64,000 nt of DNA. Source: Isochrysis galbana. Lineage: Eukaryota > Haptophyta > Isochrysidales > Isochrysidaceae. The DNA lies in NCBI GenBank assembly GCA_018136815.1, contig CM030932.1, positions 7,812,001 to 7,876,000 of the forward strand, written 5' to 3'. Positions within the stretch are counted from its first letter, which is position 1; each line of letters opens with the position of its first letter. The notes under the pieces are model-generated. The model had not been told where the DNA came from and searched no databases. It saw only the letters and a list, made by a program, of their open reading frames with translations. Below, in pieces: positions 31,292-43,343 of the stretch. The position numbers and the translations under genes are program-made.

Positions 31292-33468
31292 ATGCACCTG
31301 TTGACCGCGAGCCTCGCGTGGCAAGCGGCGAGCTGGCGGGGATGCTCGGCTGCGGTGGCGCGAGGCGTAGCCGTCCGGCACGCCCCGCCGGCGATGACCC
31401 CGCCCGACGAGCCACTCGCCCGCTTCCGCGAGTGGCTGGAGCAGAAGGATGGCCTCGGAGCGGACGCTCCGGTCCGCGCTGAGCGGCGTGACGGGTGGGG
31501 GCTCTGCTTGACGGCGGAGCGCGCGGTGAGCACGGGTGAGATACTGCTACAGATCCCACGCTCCATTCATCTCAGTGCCTCAGCCGCCAAAACCTCGCGG
31601 CTCGCTTCCGTTGCCGAAGAGATCTTTGATGCAGTCGCAGGCGATGAATCTGGCATCCTTGCACTCTACCTACTTCATGAGTGTGCTATCGGTGAGCAGT
31701 CCGACTTCGCGCCGTACGTAGCTGTGCTTCCGACAGCCGATGATCTCGACGTCCCACTTCTGTGGTCAGACGAAGAGCGCATGCGTTTGCTTGGCGGTGC
31801 GCTGCCTCTGCCCTGTGTTTGCTCCGCATCTGCCGCTTGTGTCAAGAGGCATGTGCTACTGCTGAGTGCTGGTCTTACGAATCACATGTGAGCCGATGCA
31901 AGAGTTGTCGTCGCACCAGTACTAGTCTGGACTCTGATTGAGCTCCGGTCGTGTCTCGCTGCGCTGTACGATCTACACGATCGACACCAGAGCACCCTGA
32001 TGCTTCACCCTCGTCCACTCCACATCTCGGTCCACCGCAGGCTCCCACCTAGAGCTCGCCGTCGCCTCCGCTCGCGCGGACATCATCGCTCAGTGGGAGG
32101 CCTTACACTCACGTGTCATACAGCCCAACCCACAACTCTTCCCTCCTGGAGCCGACATTGTGAGTCTCGAGGGCTATCTGTGGGCACATGCGATTGCGCT
32201 TTCTCGTGCCCTCCCATTTGGCGAGGAGTTGTCGTTGATCCCCATGCTCGACTTCGCGAATCATGAGGCAGGAGCACCCAACACCTGCTCCATTGTCGTA
32301 AAAGGAGGATCTGGGTGCGTTGCCTTCCTTGCACTATCGACGAATCCCATGCAGACAGTGGTGGGCGGGCGCAATCACACACAGCTGACCACTTGGCTAG
32401 GTGTCCCAAGCGTGCGCTTTGTTGGGCAGGCACATCCAAGCAAATTTGTCACAAATTTGCTATCAATTGAGGACTAGGTGGTGTCCCGACCATGCGCGGC
32501 ATCCCGACACATTGTTTGCCTTGTTTTCATGCAGTTGGGAGGCCGCGGTCGATCCGTCGCAGCTGCAGGTTGGAGGTGCCACCGCGGCAGCCCAGCTCAC
32601 TGCCGGCGTAGCTGCACCTGCTGGCACGCAACTCTTCATTGATTATGGTGAGGCTGGCTGGCGATCTTCATGGGAAATGCTCTATACCTATGGCTTTGTC
32701 CCTGGGCAAGAACTGGAAGAATGGCTATTGGCCGGCGGGAGACCACTCTTCTTCTCGGCTGTTGAACTAGAGGACCCACTGCGACCGCAAAAGCAGGCCC
32801 TACTCACCGCCCTCGGGGCCGCTGAGGACGCGTAAGCGCCGCCTTGTCACATGCCTCTTGCATTGAGACATCATGTGCGACCTACTCCTAGCAATCTCCA
32901 CGCTTGCTTGCCCTCCCCCACCAAATGGCTAGCAGCTGGGCAAATGATGTGCCTGCTTCTACGATACGCTGTATATCTTAATCCGTCCTCCATGTTTGCC
33001 CGCAGATTCCTTGGCACATGGGTAGACCTTCGCCCCGAGGAAAGTGAAGTGGTGAAGATGGCACCTTTGCTGCGCCTTGCCGCCGTTAACGAGCGTACCA
33101 TGCCAGAGCTTGCGGCATCGCTGGCTGGATGGTCTGCCGAGCCGCTTCCAACTTGGAATAAGATGCAGGTACCAATCGGTGTAGAGGTCGAACTAGCGAT
33201 CGCTCGACGCGTGATCGCGCAATGCGAAGAAGCGCTTGCCACTCTCCCCACAACGGAAAGCCTAGCGCCGATAGCTTTAGGGCCTCGACCGCCCGATCCG
33301 GGATCGTGGGAGTCGGAGCCGGAACCGGAGACGACCGCCCAGCGGCGTGCCAAACTGGCCGCACGCGTGATGCTTGGGGAACGGCACGCGATCGAGGTTT
33401 GCGCATCCGTGTGGAAGCGTGCAGCGGCGGCTGCAACTGCCGCAAGCGCCGCCGAGTCCGCTGCTTGA
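31292..33468 (+). CDS. SET-domain lysine methyltransferase, Rubisco-methyltransferase type
   Basis: Uses S-adenosylmethionine to methylate lysine; family targets include Rubisco, aldolase and ribosomal or cytosolic proteins. Exons 31292-31796, 32041-32314, 32535-32831 and 33006-33468 join in frame (phases 1, 2, 2) to 512 residues. The SET domain spans about residues 65-330: GWGLCLTAERAVSTGE, the catalytic LDFANHEAG, and LFIDYGEAG near its end. The C-terminal part (LRPEESEVVKMAPLLRLAAVNE..) fits the Rubis-subs-bind helical domain. Residues 1-45 could be a targeting peptide. The upstream in-frame GTG at 31256 was not used. Confidence 0.92.
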
Positions 33469-35544
33469 TCATTCCCATTGCTGGGAACGAAAGGGGCCAA
33501 TTGGTCCAATGCGCCGCGTGACAGCAACAATGTTGCACTGCCGTTCACCCAAGCTGTAACGTCGCTTGGTCGACCTTCAGCCAATGATAGGATTGCTCCC
33601 TCAATTTTTGGATTCGGCAAACAAATGTAACCGGCATGATCATTGCCTCCCCAATGCTTCCTTGATGTAATCAACATCACGAAATGCGCTTTGATGGTGC
33701 AGGCGACAGTACCCCTCTCCTTCACCCCAGTGAGCCAATGTCCCGCCAAAGTGCGACCTAGAGGCTCGGCAAAGAGACTAATCACCATCATCCGCATACA
33801 ACATACAACGTACAATGTAGGGTCGTGTTCCGTCGAAAGTGGGACAGTCCGATTTGAGCTATCAAATGTCCACGTGTAGTATTATTATGAATGCGCTCAC
33901 TCGATTCTTTTGTATACGGCAATATCCTCATCTCTGTAGCAAGAGGCCATCATTAGCTATAGAACATTTTATTTTCAGTGCACATGCGTACGCCGCAGCT
34001 CTAGCGGGCGCGCGTCGCATTCGCGATGTCTCAGAAAAAGAAATCACGGTAAACGAAAAAGATCCGTGAAAAGGTAAATACAATAGAAGAACTATAAAGT
34101 AGAGGTGGGGACGGGAAAAATCGACGTTTCACAATTGCACCCAAAAGTCGATGTGAATGCATGGAGAGGTGTCTCATGCTATGATAAGAGCTTGTGCAAA
34201 GTTTCAGAAGCCAATTGTTTCATGGTGGCGAGTACGAGAGCGAACAATGCGGTGTTTTTTTATTCGCGGTGGCCAGGGAGTTTTTTTAGTAGATTTTGGC
34301 GCGTTGAAACCACAATGAAGGATGCTAGTGCCCACCAAAGGCCACTTTCGGGGTTGCGGGGCTGGAACCCCATCCTCTCCCGTCCCCAAAGGGCAGACGT
34401 GTCAGCACACAACACACGCCCCAGCTATCGAGCCCTTCCTTCCGACAGCTGACATGCCAACGCGCCCACTTAGATATTATAGATCAGCCCGGTCACTCAC
34501 TAGGGGCCACTATCCACTATGGAGGTGCGGAGGGCACCGGCTACAATGGGAGATTGAAGAGCTAAGCAAGCTCCGTAAGGGTTCCGGTAGGTTGGATCAG
34601 CAAAAAAAACGGGGGTTGTCCGGCGAAATTTTCAAAAAAATTACCGATTTTCGGGCCTTCGAAGACGGAGCTCGAAATACAGTCGGGCCCCCCTTCGGTA
34701 TATTTTTGGTGAGGCCCTTCATGCGAGGCACAAACATTGAATGACGAGGAAATTTGTGACGCCAACTCACTCGGTCCACAAGGCCTTGTTCTATGCACAC
34801 TGGACCATAAGCCATACTGGTATTTTTGGACTTCAATGTGCACAAAAGTGTCACAAAACTCAAGACGCTCACGTGAACCGCTAGTCACCGAGGTCCAGAG
34901 CGGCTAACTTGGCACCGCTACCGGGCGGGCCGCATGGACTTCTTTGTTCATCCACTTCAACTAGTGACAGTGCATAACGTCAAATCAAGATATGCTGCCC
35001 TAGTGGCCGAGCCAACTGCCCACTCTACCCTCGCTCACCTTGTCGAATATCGGCCTTGGCGCAGAAACCGCGTCAACGTTAACGCTAACGTACCGAGATG
35101 CGCTCGAGTACCCCCTCCGCGGCTCGTTTCCAAAGAGGAAACGAGCTTCGCTCCAACACATACGCACGCACGGCGTGCACCTGGGTGATTGATTGCAACT
35201 CATCACACCCGTCTCGTGCGCGTTTTTACACGTCACGACCTGGTTACGTAAGTATTCGCAAGGAGATGATGTGATCAAACTCCACGGCCCCCACGGGGTG
35301 CCCTGGGAAAGCGAGTTCGAGTCCGGAGCGCGCTCTGCAGTTCGAGCCCCGCGCTTCACTCCGCTCCTCTCCGCTCCTCTTCTACCGTTGAATTGTGTCC
35401 TCCGTCGCCCTTCCAAAGTCACCCCCTCCATTTGCCTTTGTGACTTCTACCGCGTGCCTCGCCAGTTCTGGGAGCCTCCTTTTCCTCTAGCCTCTAGCCT
35501 GGTATGCCTGGCGACCAGGAGAGGGGGGGAAGGTGAGTGCGAGA
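33469..35544. other. No supported gene; repeat end at 33827
   Basis: 33827-33890 carries the GTTCCGTC / ATCAAATGTCCA MITE-like end. Frames at 34562-34888 and 35193-35549 show no domain and no splice support. Nothing else is seen. Confidence 0.4.
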
Positions 35545-35746
35545 GCTAGCCCATGCGGGCCTGTGAGTGCGCCACCTGACTCCTGACTCGCGCCCACTGG
35601 GGGTCTGAGTCAGGTTGTTGAGAGCTCAGCTCATGCCAAGAGCCAAAGCCTGAGAGTGGCCGACTGGCCCCCCGGAGGGGAGTTGGAGCCCGGGGGGGAG
35701 GGCACGGGGCGCCTCCCCCGTGTGAACTAAGTATATAAACTCAGTT
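35545..35746 (-). repeat. GC-rich repeat with 5' hairpin
   Basis: In the minus sense it opens with a hairpin (35746-35725: AACT.AGT stem, A/T loop) and runs into very GC-rich sequence, like the insertion start at 38776 and the LINE-like starts at 20513 and 45343. The left limit is uncertain. Confidence 0.4.
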
Positions 35747-36717
35747 GAATGATTGTACACATTCTGCGTGTAGAGGCCTCTCTATAACGATGAGTTTATC
35801 GGCATGCAGTGGCAATATTCCTCAGGGCACAATGGAAAACGGGAATGAAAGGACGGGCATCACCTGCGCTTGGTTGCACGGTTGCACGGAAGAGCAAATT
35901 GCTCAGCATAGAGCAAAGGGCGGACGACGACGACAAGATGAAATCAGATAGACGATCCCAAAGTCTTGAGTTACAGCGCAGACTCAATTTGAGCAACGTG
36001 AACGATCACGATAGGGCGTTATTCATCATTCTTAATCAATTCATCACTACGGTGGAGAAGAAGAAAGGTTTAAGTTGCAGTACTTGAGTGCCTCTGAGCA
36101 ATTGCAGAGTATGCTCAGAATCCGTGGAGAATCCTAGAAACGTTCAGCACGCGAGCCACCGGCACATGCGGAAGTTTGCTGTAAGTGGAATGGCTCAGAG
36201 CACGTGGTTTCACGGTAGATCACCATGCAACCGTGCAACTCTTTGGCGAATCACCACTGTGCCCATGCTGCCTTGGCACCACGGCGGTGTGCAGCTGGAC
36301 CTCGCATTGCATGGGTGCTACCCCTTTTCGCCCGAAACAAGACTTGCTTAGGAAACGCACAGCTCGGCCGCATACCGGTCGCGTGAGCTACATCCATACA
36401 TCCCTGACAGCAGGCGTGCAACACAGCATGGGTGCTTGATCCTGCGAATCCATACTGCTTGAGCAGCGGCGTACTTCGTCCGCTCGGGCAAAGCGCGATA
36501 CTGCTCTGCGCTTGCCCCGACACCCATCGCGCGCTCGCCGCACAGCCCAGACGCGCTGCTGTACTGGCACCAGGGCTCCATTGGCCAACGGCTCGGCCAA
36601 GCAGCATACTTTTTGGCCCGAGAGCAAGGAAGGTTGCCCCAAAAGAAGGAAGCCGGCCGGTCTGACCTATTTTGCCCCCCCCCCCCCCCCCCCAGTACTA
36701 GTAGTCCTAGCCTTTTA
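35747..36717. other. No supported gene
   Basis: The minus frame 36731-36348 and others are open with mixed composition but show no domain. A C-run lies at 36675-36693. Confidence 0.35.
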
Positions 36718-37115
36718 TTTACTACCTCCATTTCAAAACTGAAACCCGTAGGACCTTCAGATCAAAAATATAACTAATAAGCGCTAAACGAGAAAGCACG
36801 AAAGCACGCCCATGAACTATGTTACATGGGTTACGTTGGGGCGTAATCCTATTCCCTATTCCCTCAGAGGGTTTCACACTTATGACGAATCGAGAATCGA
36901 GAATCGGAATCGAGCATATGACGAATGACGCAAGACCAAGGTCGCGCGTTACCAACATTTTACCCCCTCCCGGTATCGCAAGTGTGCTTGCAAATGCAAA
37001 GCGTTTAAAAGGGGGTTGGTCGGAGGCCTTGCGTGCCTTGTCCATAAAGGTTTATATACCCACTTCACAGGGGTATTTGTCAAAAAAATAACCAAACCTG
37101 AGGTTGCAGCCTCTT
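36718..37115. repeat. Stowaway-like end and partial 3' block
   Basis: TACTACCTCCATTTCAAAAC at 36720 matches the family at 10850 and 48785, and extends with CCCGTAGGACC as in the latter. At 37085-37110, AACCAAACCTGAGGTTGCAG repeats the end of the conserved 3' block, preceded by a TTATATACC element. Bases 37116-37640 hold nothing supported. Confidence 0.5.
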
Positions 37116-37639
37116 TCATATTCTAGGGCGGTCAAACAGGGGCTTTTTAACTATTAGTAAGGGTTGGGCTGCATTTTTTGACCGTGGCGCGAGGCCCAAT
37201 AAAAAACCTTCAGGGGGGGCCACCTGCCGCCACGAAAATCTTAGCCAGGAAATGGTGCGATTCTCCCCCCTTCCCCCCCCCTCCGTCACGCGCGCTCACG
37301 CTCTACCCGTAAAGAATTGGCGGTCGCGCCCGCGGGGGGATCGGTTCCTTTATATCTATATCTAAGCTACTTTCGGCATTTGATTCCCGCCCGATGCAGC
37401 GCCGTGTCGGGCTGCCGACAGTCCGACCACCCCCTGACCCTCTGGCATCATGGCCCGCGCAGCCCACCCAGCTCCTCACAGCGCGCGCACGCGGCTACCC
37501 TGGCTGCCGCAGACCCCGCCCTGACTGACCATCCCGACCCGCCCCTCGCAGGATTTGCCCTCACTCGAACTCGGCATCGAGAACCAGGACCAGCTCCGAC
37601 TCAGTCGAGCTGGCCTCCAAGAGCCTCCAGGCTCCAGGG

Positions 37640-38960
37640 GTCGCCAGGGGCAGCTGCAGGCCTGCCGCAGGCGCGCCATCGCGCGTGCCGCAGGAGAGGG
37701 GAGAGAGAGCGCGGAGAAGGGGGTGGGCGGAGCAAGAGCTCCGCTCACCGAAAAATAGGTAAGTCCCAAGTCCCGCACCTGTTTACAGGATAAGTCGGGG
37801 CGGAGGCCGCCGCCCACTCGCCACTCGCCGCCACTCGGAGACACAGGAGGAAGGGGGGGAATGATCACCGGGGGGAGGCGCGGGCCACCGGACCATATAA
37901 TAAAACATCTGAAGATTCGGGCTACTCATGCTAGCTATGCGGGTCCACGTACTCACGGTACTCACTAACGACATCGCCTATACCCCAGTTTACTCACTTC
38001 CTTACACTACCCCCTTCATTCCTTTGTCTTTGGTATCGGGGGGGGGGGCCGCGTGCACTACAACGGGCCAAGTGCAGGGGGTGGGCTGGGGCAGACCTGC
38101 TGGTGTGGTGTTCCTGTGGCAAAACAAACGTAAACGCCTGTTGCTTGTGGCACTTCGTGCCCCTGGGAGGTCTCGGCCCCCTCTTCTCGCGTCTTTTTCA
38201 AGTGTCGCCGCGCTTTCGAAAGCCGCTTTCGCGGCATTCGCATGTCGCTCGAGGTGTCGGCCTGAAAACATACCGTAAACAGGCGTGAGTATTACCTTTT
38301 TGTGTGTCAGATCGTGTCGTTTTTTTTGTCGTGCTTTTTTCGTCGTTCTCTTCGTTCTCCTACGGGCGTGCGATGCCTGCGCGCGCCATGGCCCCCCTCT
38401 GAGGGGCCCCTCGGGTCCCCCCAGAGGGCCAGCTGGGCCAGCTCAGGGGGCAGTGGAGGCTGGGGCTGGGCCCCTGGCCTCTCCTGCCTCTCCCTTCTCC
38501 CTCGCTGGCCTCGCTGGCCCTGGGTGCCTTCCTGTCGGCTCAGGTGGTCTGTGGCTCAGTGGTGGAGTGGGGGTCAGTACGAGCGAGGGCCAGTGCAGGC
38601 GAGTGCGTGCGGCGCGCGGCGCGCGCTCGGCGAGGGTCTGGGCCAGAGTGATGTCAGCTCAGCCCCTGCCAGCAGGCAGGGGCTGAGGTTGAGTGTGCAG
38701 GCCCACCCAGGGGGTGTCTGCGATGGAGGAAGGGGGGCACGGGGCCCCCATGACCCTATCAGTTTTACTGATAGTTCGGGCCACCGGACCATATCTAAGC
38801 CCTTCACCCCTATCCCCCTAGTAGTGCACGGGGGGAGTCGCCTTATGGCGGGGGGAGAAGGGCCGGGGGAGTGGGGGTGTAGAAAGTTTTCCTACGTGAG
38901 TAGAAAGTAGAGAGATGGTCCACGGCCACGTGTGCGGTGAGACTATTATTAAAAGGTTTA
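37640..38960 (+). repeat. Dispersed repeat interrupted by an 878-base insertion
   Basis: 37640-37898 and 38777-38960 together match 48860-49280, where the two parts are continuous. Shared marks include CACCGAAAAATAGG, GTCCCGCACCTG, and then CTAAGCCCTTCACCCCTATC. The uninterrupted copy shows the original state of the target. Confidence 0.85.
37881..38794 (-). mobile_element. Retroposon-like insertion with 18-base target duplication
   Basis: CGGGCCACCGGACCATAT occurs at 37881-37898 and 38777-38794. Between them are 878 bases missing from the copy at 49.1 kb. In the minus sense the insert opens with the hairpin CTATCAGTAAAACTGATAG right at the boundary, is very GC-rich, and ends with GAATCTTCAGATGTTTTATT. 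A long target duplication and a fixed tail fit a LINE-mobilised retroposon. The only ORFs are short. Confidence 0.8.
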
Positions 38961-39924
38961 TTATCATGGTGCAGGTCGCTTCACCGGATCGCTTTGCCCG
39001 CCGAGCTGCAGGAGATAGGCCCCTACGCCTTTGAGCACTGCGCATCGCGCTCGAGCATGTGCATATGGAGAAGGGTGATCGCGGGAACCTTGAGTTGTTT
39101 TTTGCCAAAAATTGAGTAATACAGACGGGAGGGGAGTACGTGGGAAGAGTGTCCAAGTTACGGGCTAAGTTAGAGGTCAATAGAAATTGGATACCTAAAT
39201 AGACGGGAGGGATGTGACAAAAAAAGGGAAACTCGAGTTGCACCTTATTCTCTTTTGGGACCGCCTTACGGAGGCCTCTTTTGGGACCGCCTTCGCCAAG
39301 GATGCACAGGTGAAAAGATGGCGAAGAAGGCGTATCTCTGAAACCGGTATGGCCATGTTACGAAAACTCTGAAATACATGTTGAAACTAGACTCGTGTGT
39401 TTACGTGAAAGAAAACTATAGACATTCGATGGCTCATATCGAGTTCGTCCTCATATTGACGGAACGCGACCTACCCAATATGAGCCAATAAATCCCTTGG
39501 ATAGCCGGTACATCGAACCAAGACTCATACCGCGTTCCACGAATGCAGCTACGCACGGCCCCTGTGTGTAGTGTTGGAAACGAATAGAACGCAGCACAAT
39601 CGGGACCCGTGAGGCCATGCGTGAGAGGCCGCAAAAATGTCGGTAAGACCTAGAGCGACTTGATGTATAACAGAAATGCAAAAGGGGAGCGTCCCATTCT
39701 CTATGCTTGCCTTTGCCTGCCCTACATGAATCCTCGCTCTTCAAAATGTGCTTGACTGCAGAATTGCTTTCACGTGCTTGCCAAATGAGCGCGGAACACC
39801 GAAATTCGCCGTCGCCGACGAGGTGCACTGATCACGTAGCAAAGTCGTTGATGCCGGAGATTGTTGATGCAAGAGGTTAGGCGCTTGCAGTGATCACTAC
39901 AAGTCGCTGGTTATCAGCTTTGCT
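38961..39924. other. No supported gene; MITE-like end at 39424-39475
   Basis: The GACGGAACGCGACC string near 39458 is the minus-oriented CGTTCCGTC family end. The frame 39828-39451 has no domain. Nothing else is seen. Confidence 0.4.
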
Positions 39925-41188
39925 TCAATGTTCAGCAACCGTAGAATCGTCCTGCTTCACCGAGTCGCCAGGTAACCTCGGTGTGCGGGTGAAAGATTGC
40001 GCTGGCTCCAAGTGAATTAGGATTGGTGCAATCGAATCTTCCCCGGAGACCACGGACGGACTCTCATGCCAGGTCTGACCGCCCATATCGTGACCCACTA
40101 CAGTCCTGGAGCCACGAAGAGAATCATCACCACTGATGTGGTGTTTCGACCTCAAGGCAAGCCTCCTGCTAGAGGATGCTATCCTCTTCTGCTGCTCCTC
40201 CTTGAAATGTTGAAAATATTGCGCAATCCGATTGCAGCCCATTTTGATTTGATCTGCAAAGAGCAGCGTGGCAACGGCGAACGCCACCGCACTTGTGTGA
40301 ACAACAACCATAGCGGCCTTGTTTACATTACCTGCGAGGCCATAGATTGTTAGGCTCATGCGTGAAATTAGAGTGACGAATAGGTCTATTGAACAGCTGC
40401 CAAAAGTGTGCGTTTGTGAAAAGCATCAGTAGCTCACCTCTGGCCTTCATGCCCACAGAAACAATGATCCCAACACGGCTGATCACTGCGGTGACGTAGT
40501 ATATTCGGCACCGGCAAAGAAGACTATTAAACTTGATGAGGGACAGGAGAGCCCTAGACATGCAGGAGGGAGGAAGTCATTGGGTGGCAAATGCCAAACA
40601 TAATGAGTCCAACGGTGGGCTGACAAAGATTAAATGCATGGGCTGCTCGCACCAGCAGTATCCAGCGACCTCCACGGCGACGACTATCATGGTGAATGAA
40701 CGATACACCGTGAGCACCATGTGACCCAGAAAGTGGTAGGCGATGAGGGCCGCGGCAAAAATTGAGATTGCGACGGCATACGCGACAGCACAGCGCACCA
40801 GAAAGGCTCTGTTCGTCTCTGCCAGGCTCAGCAGCCTCGGGAGGCAATACGCAAGTTGGCAGGTCTCCATTGCGCCAGTGATTGCAATGAGCTGCCCCAC
40901 ACAGTTGAATGCGAACATCCAATACTCGCTCGTCGCAGGGTAAGCCTTCGAGACGAGGATGTTGAGGATGCCTGCGACAAAGGCCAGCACGTACCACGTC
41001 TGCATGATAATCTTGAGGTGAGCGAAGCGGTTTTTGGACGCGAAGACCATCGTTGAGGCAGAAGTCAGCGGGGCGAGCGCTGCCATCGCGGCAAGGAGCA
41101 TTATGTCGGTGTCGAGGAGGACGAGGCCCGGCATGCCCACCGTCCAGCCGGCGACGAGGACGACGAGCTTTGACTCTCTGCCTGCCAA
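39925..41188 (-). CDS. Multi-pass (about 7-TM) membrane protein
   Basis: Exons 41188-40653, 40553-40438 and 40331-39925 join in frame (phases 2 and 1) to 352 residues. Seven hydrophobic segments are visible, the first near residue 30 (IMLLAAMAALAPLTSAS) and the last near 235 (VVHTSAVAFAVATLLFA), with a short N-terminus that may hold one more. The polar C-terminal tail of about 100 residues contains a charged helix (FQHFKEEQQKRIASSSRRL). The layout recalls receptors or channels, but I recognise no diagnostic motif. The start could lie further upstream. Confidence 0.7.
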
Positions 41189-41428
41189 GGTTCTTTCTCG
41201 TATATGCTACATCTTCTCATGGGAACCTGGCAAGATCACTGGGACTTCGTGGACGGGCCCTTCTCGCGTCGTAGTCTCTCGCTCGCCCTCCTCTTCTTCA
41301 ATCAAGAGAGGCGGGTGTTTCCGCCCTCTGAACGGCTCCGCCCTGCTTTTAAGGTGGTCCGCGGGTGAGCGGGCCCACCCCGGTATAAACTGTGCCGAGG
41401 GTCTCGCGGGAGCGTGGGCGAGTGGGCG

Positions 41429-41790
41429 ATGAGCGCAAGGGACCCCTGCAGGGAGCCCCCCTTCTGCGAAGCTGACGATGAGCTGGGGGGGGGAGAGGTG
41501 GAGGCTCCAACGCCGCAGGCATCCGAGGTGGCGTGCCATTCACTGGTGGGGCCATCGCCCTCGGGGAGTGCAGGGCAGGAGTGTGCAACATCCGAGACTG
41601 GCGCAAGCGAGAGCGGCAGCGCGATTGGACGCGCTGCGCGGTGGGTCTGGAACGCGCTCTCCCCCAAGGTAGTATTGAGCAGACAGGAAAGGAGAAGGAG
41701 TCTGCCACCACCTCTGGAGTTCGGCTCACCGGGCGGAGGGGGTGCCCTTCGGAAGCAACCCAAGCGCAGGTCGTTTGCCTTTATTTGGTA
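41429..41790 (+). CDS. Small conserved ORF, paralogue of 28945-29337
   Basis: Starts MSARDPCREPP, then an acidic Glu/Ser-rich region, RAARWVWNALSPK, RRRSLP and FGSPGGGGAL. The conserved part ends near 41750. Element A copy 2 begins at 41783, so the reading frame runs on into its TIR until 41908. The native end is probably lost. The function is unknown. Confidence 0.5.
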
Positions 41791-41874
41791 CCCCTCGTTT
41801 CCCAATACGCAATGCGTCGGTACAAAAAAATGTCTAGTATCTAAGCAAAGGCACCCACCTCACAGTGCTCAACC

Positions 41875-42519
41875 ATGTCTACAAATGGAATGGCGGCTGA
41901 TGATTTAGTACGCAAGCGATTGCAATGGATCATAAAAAAAAAATGGACGAGAACTTTAAAAAATTCATCTTACCTCTCTTTCCGCCATATGGCACTTCTA
42001 AATCTGCCATGCAGGTTATTGCGGAAGCATTGGACAGCATCAGTCCGCCGTCGATCCCGGGGGGGGGGCAACAACTCCATGAGGAGGCTGCTTGAGACGA
42101 ACCCAAATTTGTGGACGTACACTTTCGAATGTAAGTCCTTATTCAGTTCATTCGATTTCAAGCACCATACGAACATTAAAGACACCTTACATGCCATTTG
42201 CGAGAACGATAAACCATTCACACTGGTTTATATGATACACACTCTCTTGAGCAAGAAGTTCACTGCGAACACAATCATCAATATGAGTCGTGATGATCTG
42301 CTTCGTACAATCAAAGCTTATGTCGATTCGGAATTAATTCCCCAAACCCAAGAATTGCTAAAAGGTGTCGATTCGTGTTCAGCTCCCCAAGTAAAGATTG
42401 AGAACAAAAGGCCGCTTATCGATTCGGGTTCAGCTCCCGTAAAGATTGAACCCCCAGGGCCCAGCAACATCAAATACAAAAAAGCTCGGTCCCAGCACAC
42501 CGGGTCGAGCTCACAATGA
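41875..42519 (+). pseudogene. Element A protein, copy 2 (internally frame-shifted)
   Basis: Starts MSTNGMAADDLV. Between an A-run near 41933-41942 and a G-run near 42060-42068, about 45 codons are read in a different frame from copies 1, 3 and 4. After the G-run the family sequence returns (NNSMRRLLE). Both changes sit in homopolymers, so real decay or sequencing error are both possible. The C-terminus shows the full family tail with two VKIE motifs and a stop at 42519, which the other copies lack. Confidence 0.65.
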
Positions 42520-42750
42520 GGGCGCTCCTGCCGAGCGAGTCCACCGCTTGGCGATGGAGTTGTACTCTCCGCAGTCAACGGATCCGCCGCCGTCGTCCCT
42601 CCTCGGAGTGCTCTCCATGTGCCGTGCCACACCTAACGTCTACTGGGAGGGTCGCGTCCCCGCGTTTGTGGAGCGGTGCCTTGGCTCGCGGGCCATCACG
42701 CGCGATTGGGGCGGCGGATAGCGCCCTGGCTACAAGGGAGGAGAAACTCC

Positions 42751-43296
42751 CTAAAGACCCACCCATAGGGGAAAGCCGCAAGGCTGGGCCCCCACAAAGA
42801 GTCGCAACCCAAAGCGCCTCACAGCAACGGCGAGCCGAAAGGCCCGCCCCCCCCCCCCTGACGCCAGACCCAAAGTAGTGCACATGGGTCGACCCCCCGA
42901 AACCGAACAAAAAGGACCGAGGGGGGGTGCGAAAGGGGAGAGAGGGTGGGGCAAGGGCGATGTCGGGGGCAGCCCCCAAGGCGCGGGGCGGAGGATAGCA
43001 AAGTAGTAGGCATCTTCAAGAATTTTTTTTTCAAGTCCTTCACAGCACTCGTCGCCATAACTGCACCCCCCCCTTTTCTCGACACACGGTGGGAGCGTAC
43101 GGCACTTTTGGTCAGAGCACACGAGATCGTGACAACAGTCTCCATCGTTTGCACACTCTCCATCCACATCCTTGCATCTGTCTGGCTGCTTCTTCGTGAG
43201 TACCAACGCCACGACGGTGGCGGCGACCACGGTGGCGACGACCACCGCAAGGGCAATCAAAAGTCGTTTCGACGGCATATTTACCCATATGCCCAT
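42751..43296 (-). CDS. Membrane-anchored cystine-knot-like protein C
   Basis: Starts at the ATG of MGIWVNMPSKR. A single signal-anchor helix (LLIALAVVVATVVAATVVAL) precedes a Cys-rich domain, with the order C-x6-C-x5-CC-x4-C-x4-C expected for an inhibitor-cystine-knot (knottin) fold. A second unit starts (CVEKRGGCSYGDECC) but is cut short; beyond it the frame reads through a dispersed repeat to 42751. Knottins serve as inhibitors, adhesion or defence peptides; which applies here is unknown. It lies 47 bases downstream of gene B on the same strand. Confidence 0.5.
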   Translation of the reverse strand: MGIWVNMPSKRLLIALAVVVATVVAATVVALVLTKKQPDRCKDVDGECANDGDCCHDLVCSDQKCRTLPPCVEKRGGCSYGDECCEGLEKKILEDAYYFAILRPAPWGLPPTSPLPHPLSPFAPPLGPFCSVSGGRPMCTTLGLASGGGGRAFRLAVAVRRFGLRLFVGAQPCGFPLWVGL

Positions 43297-43343
43297 TTTT
43301 TTTAGTCCAACGTTCGGTTCGAAACAAACGCGATGCGCTTGCC

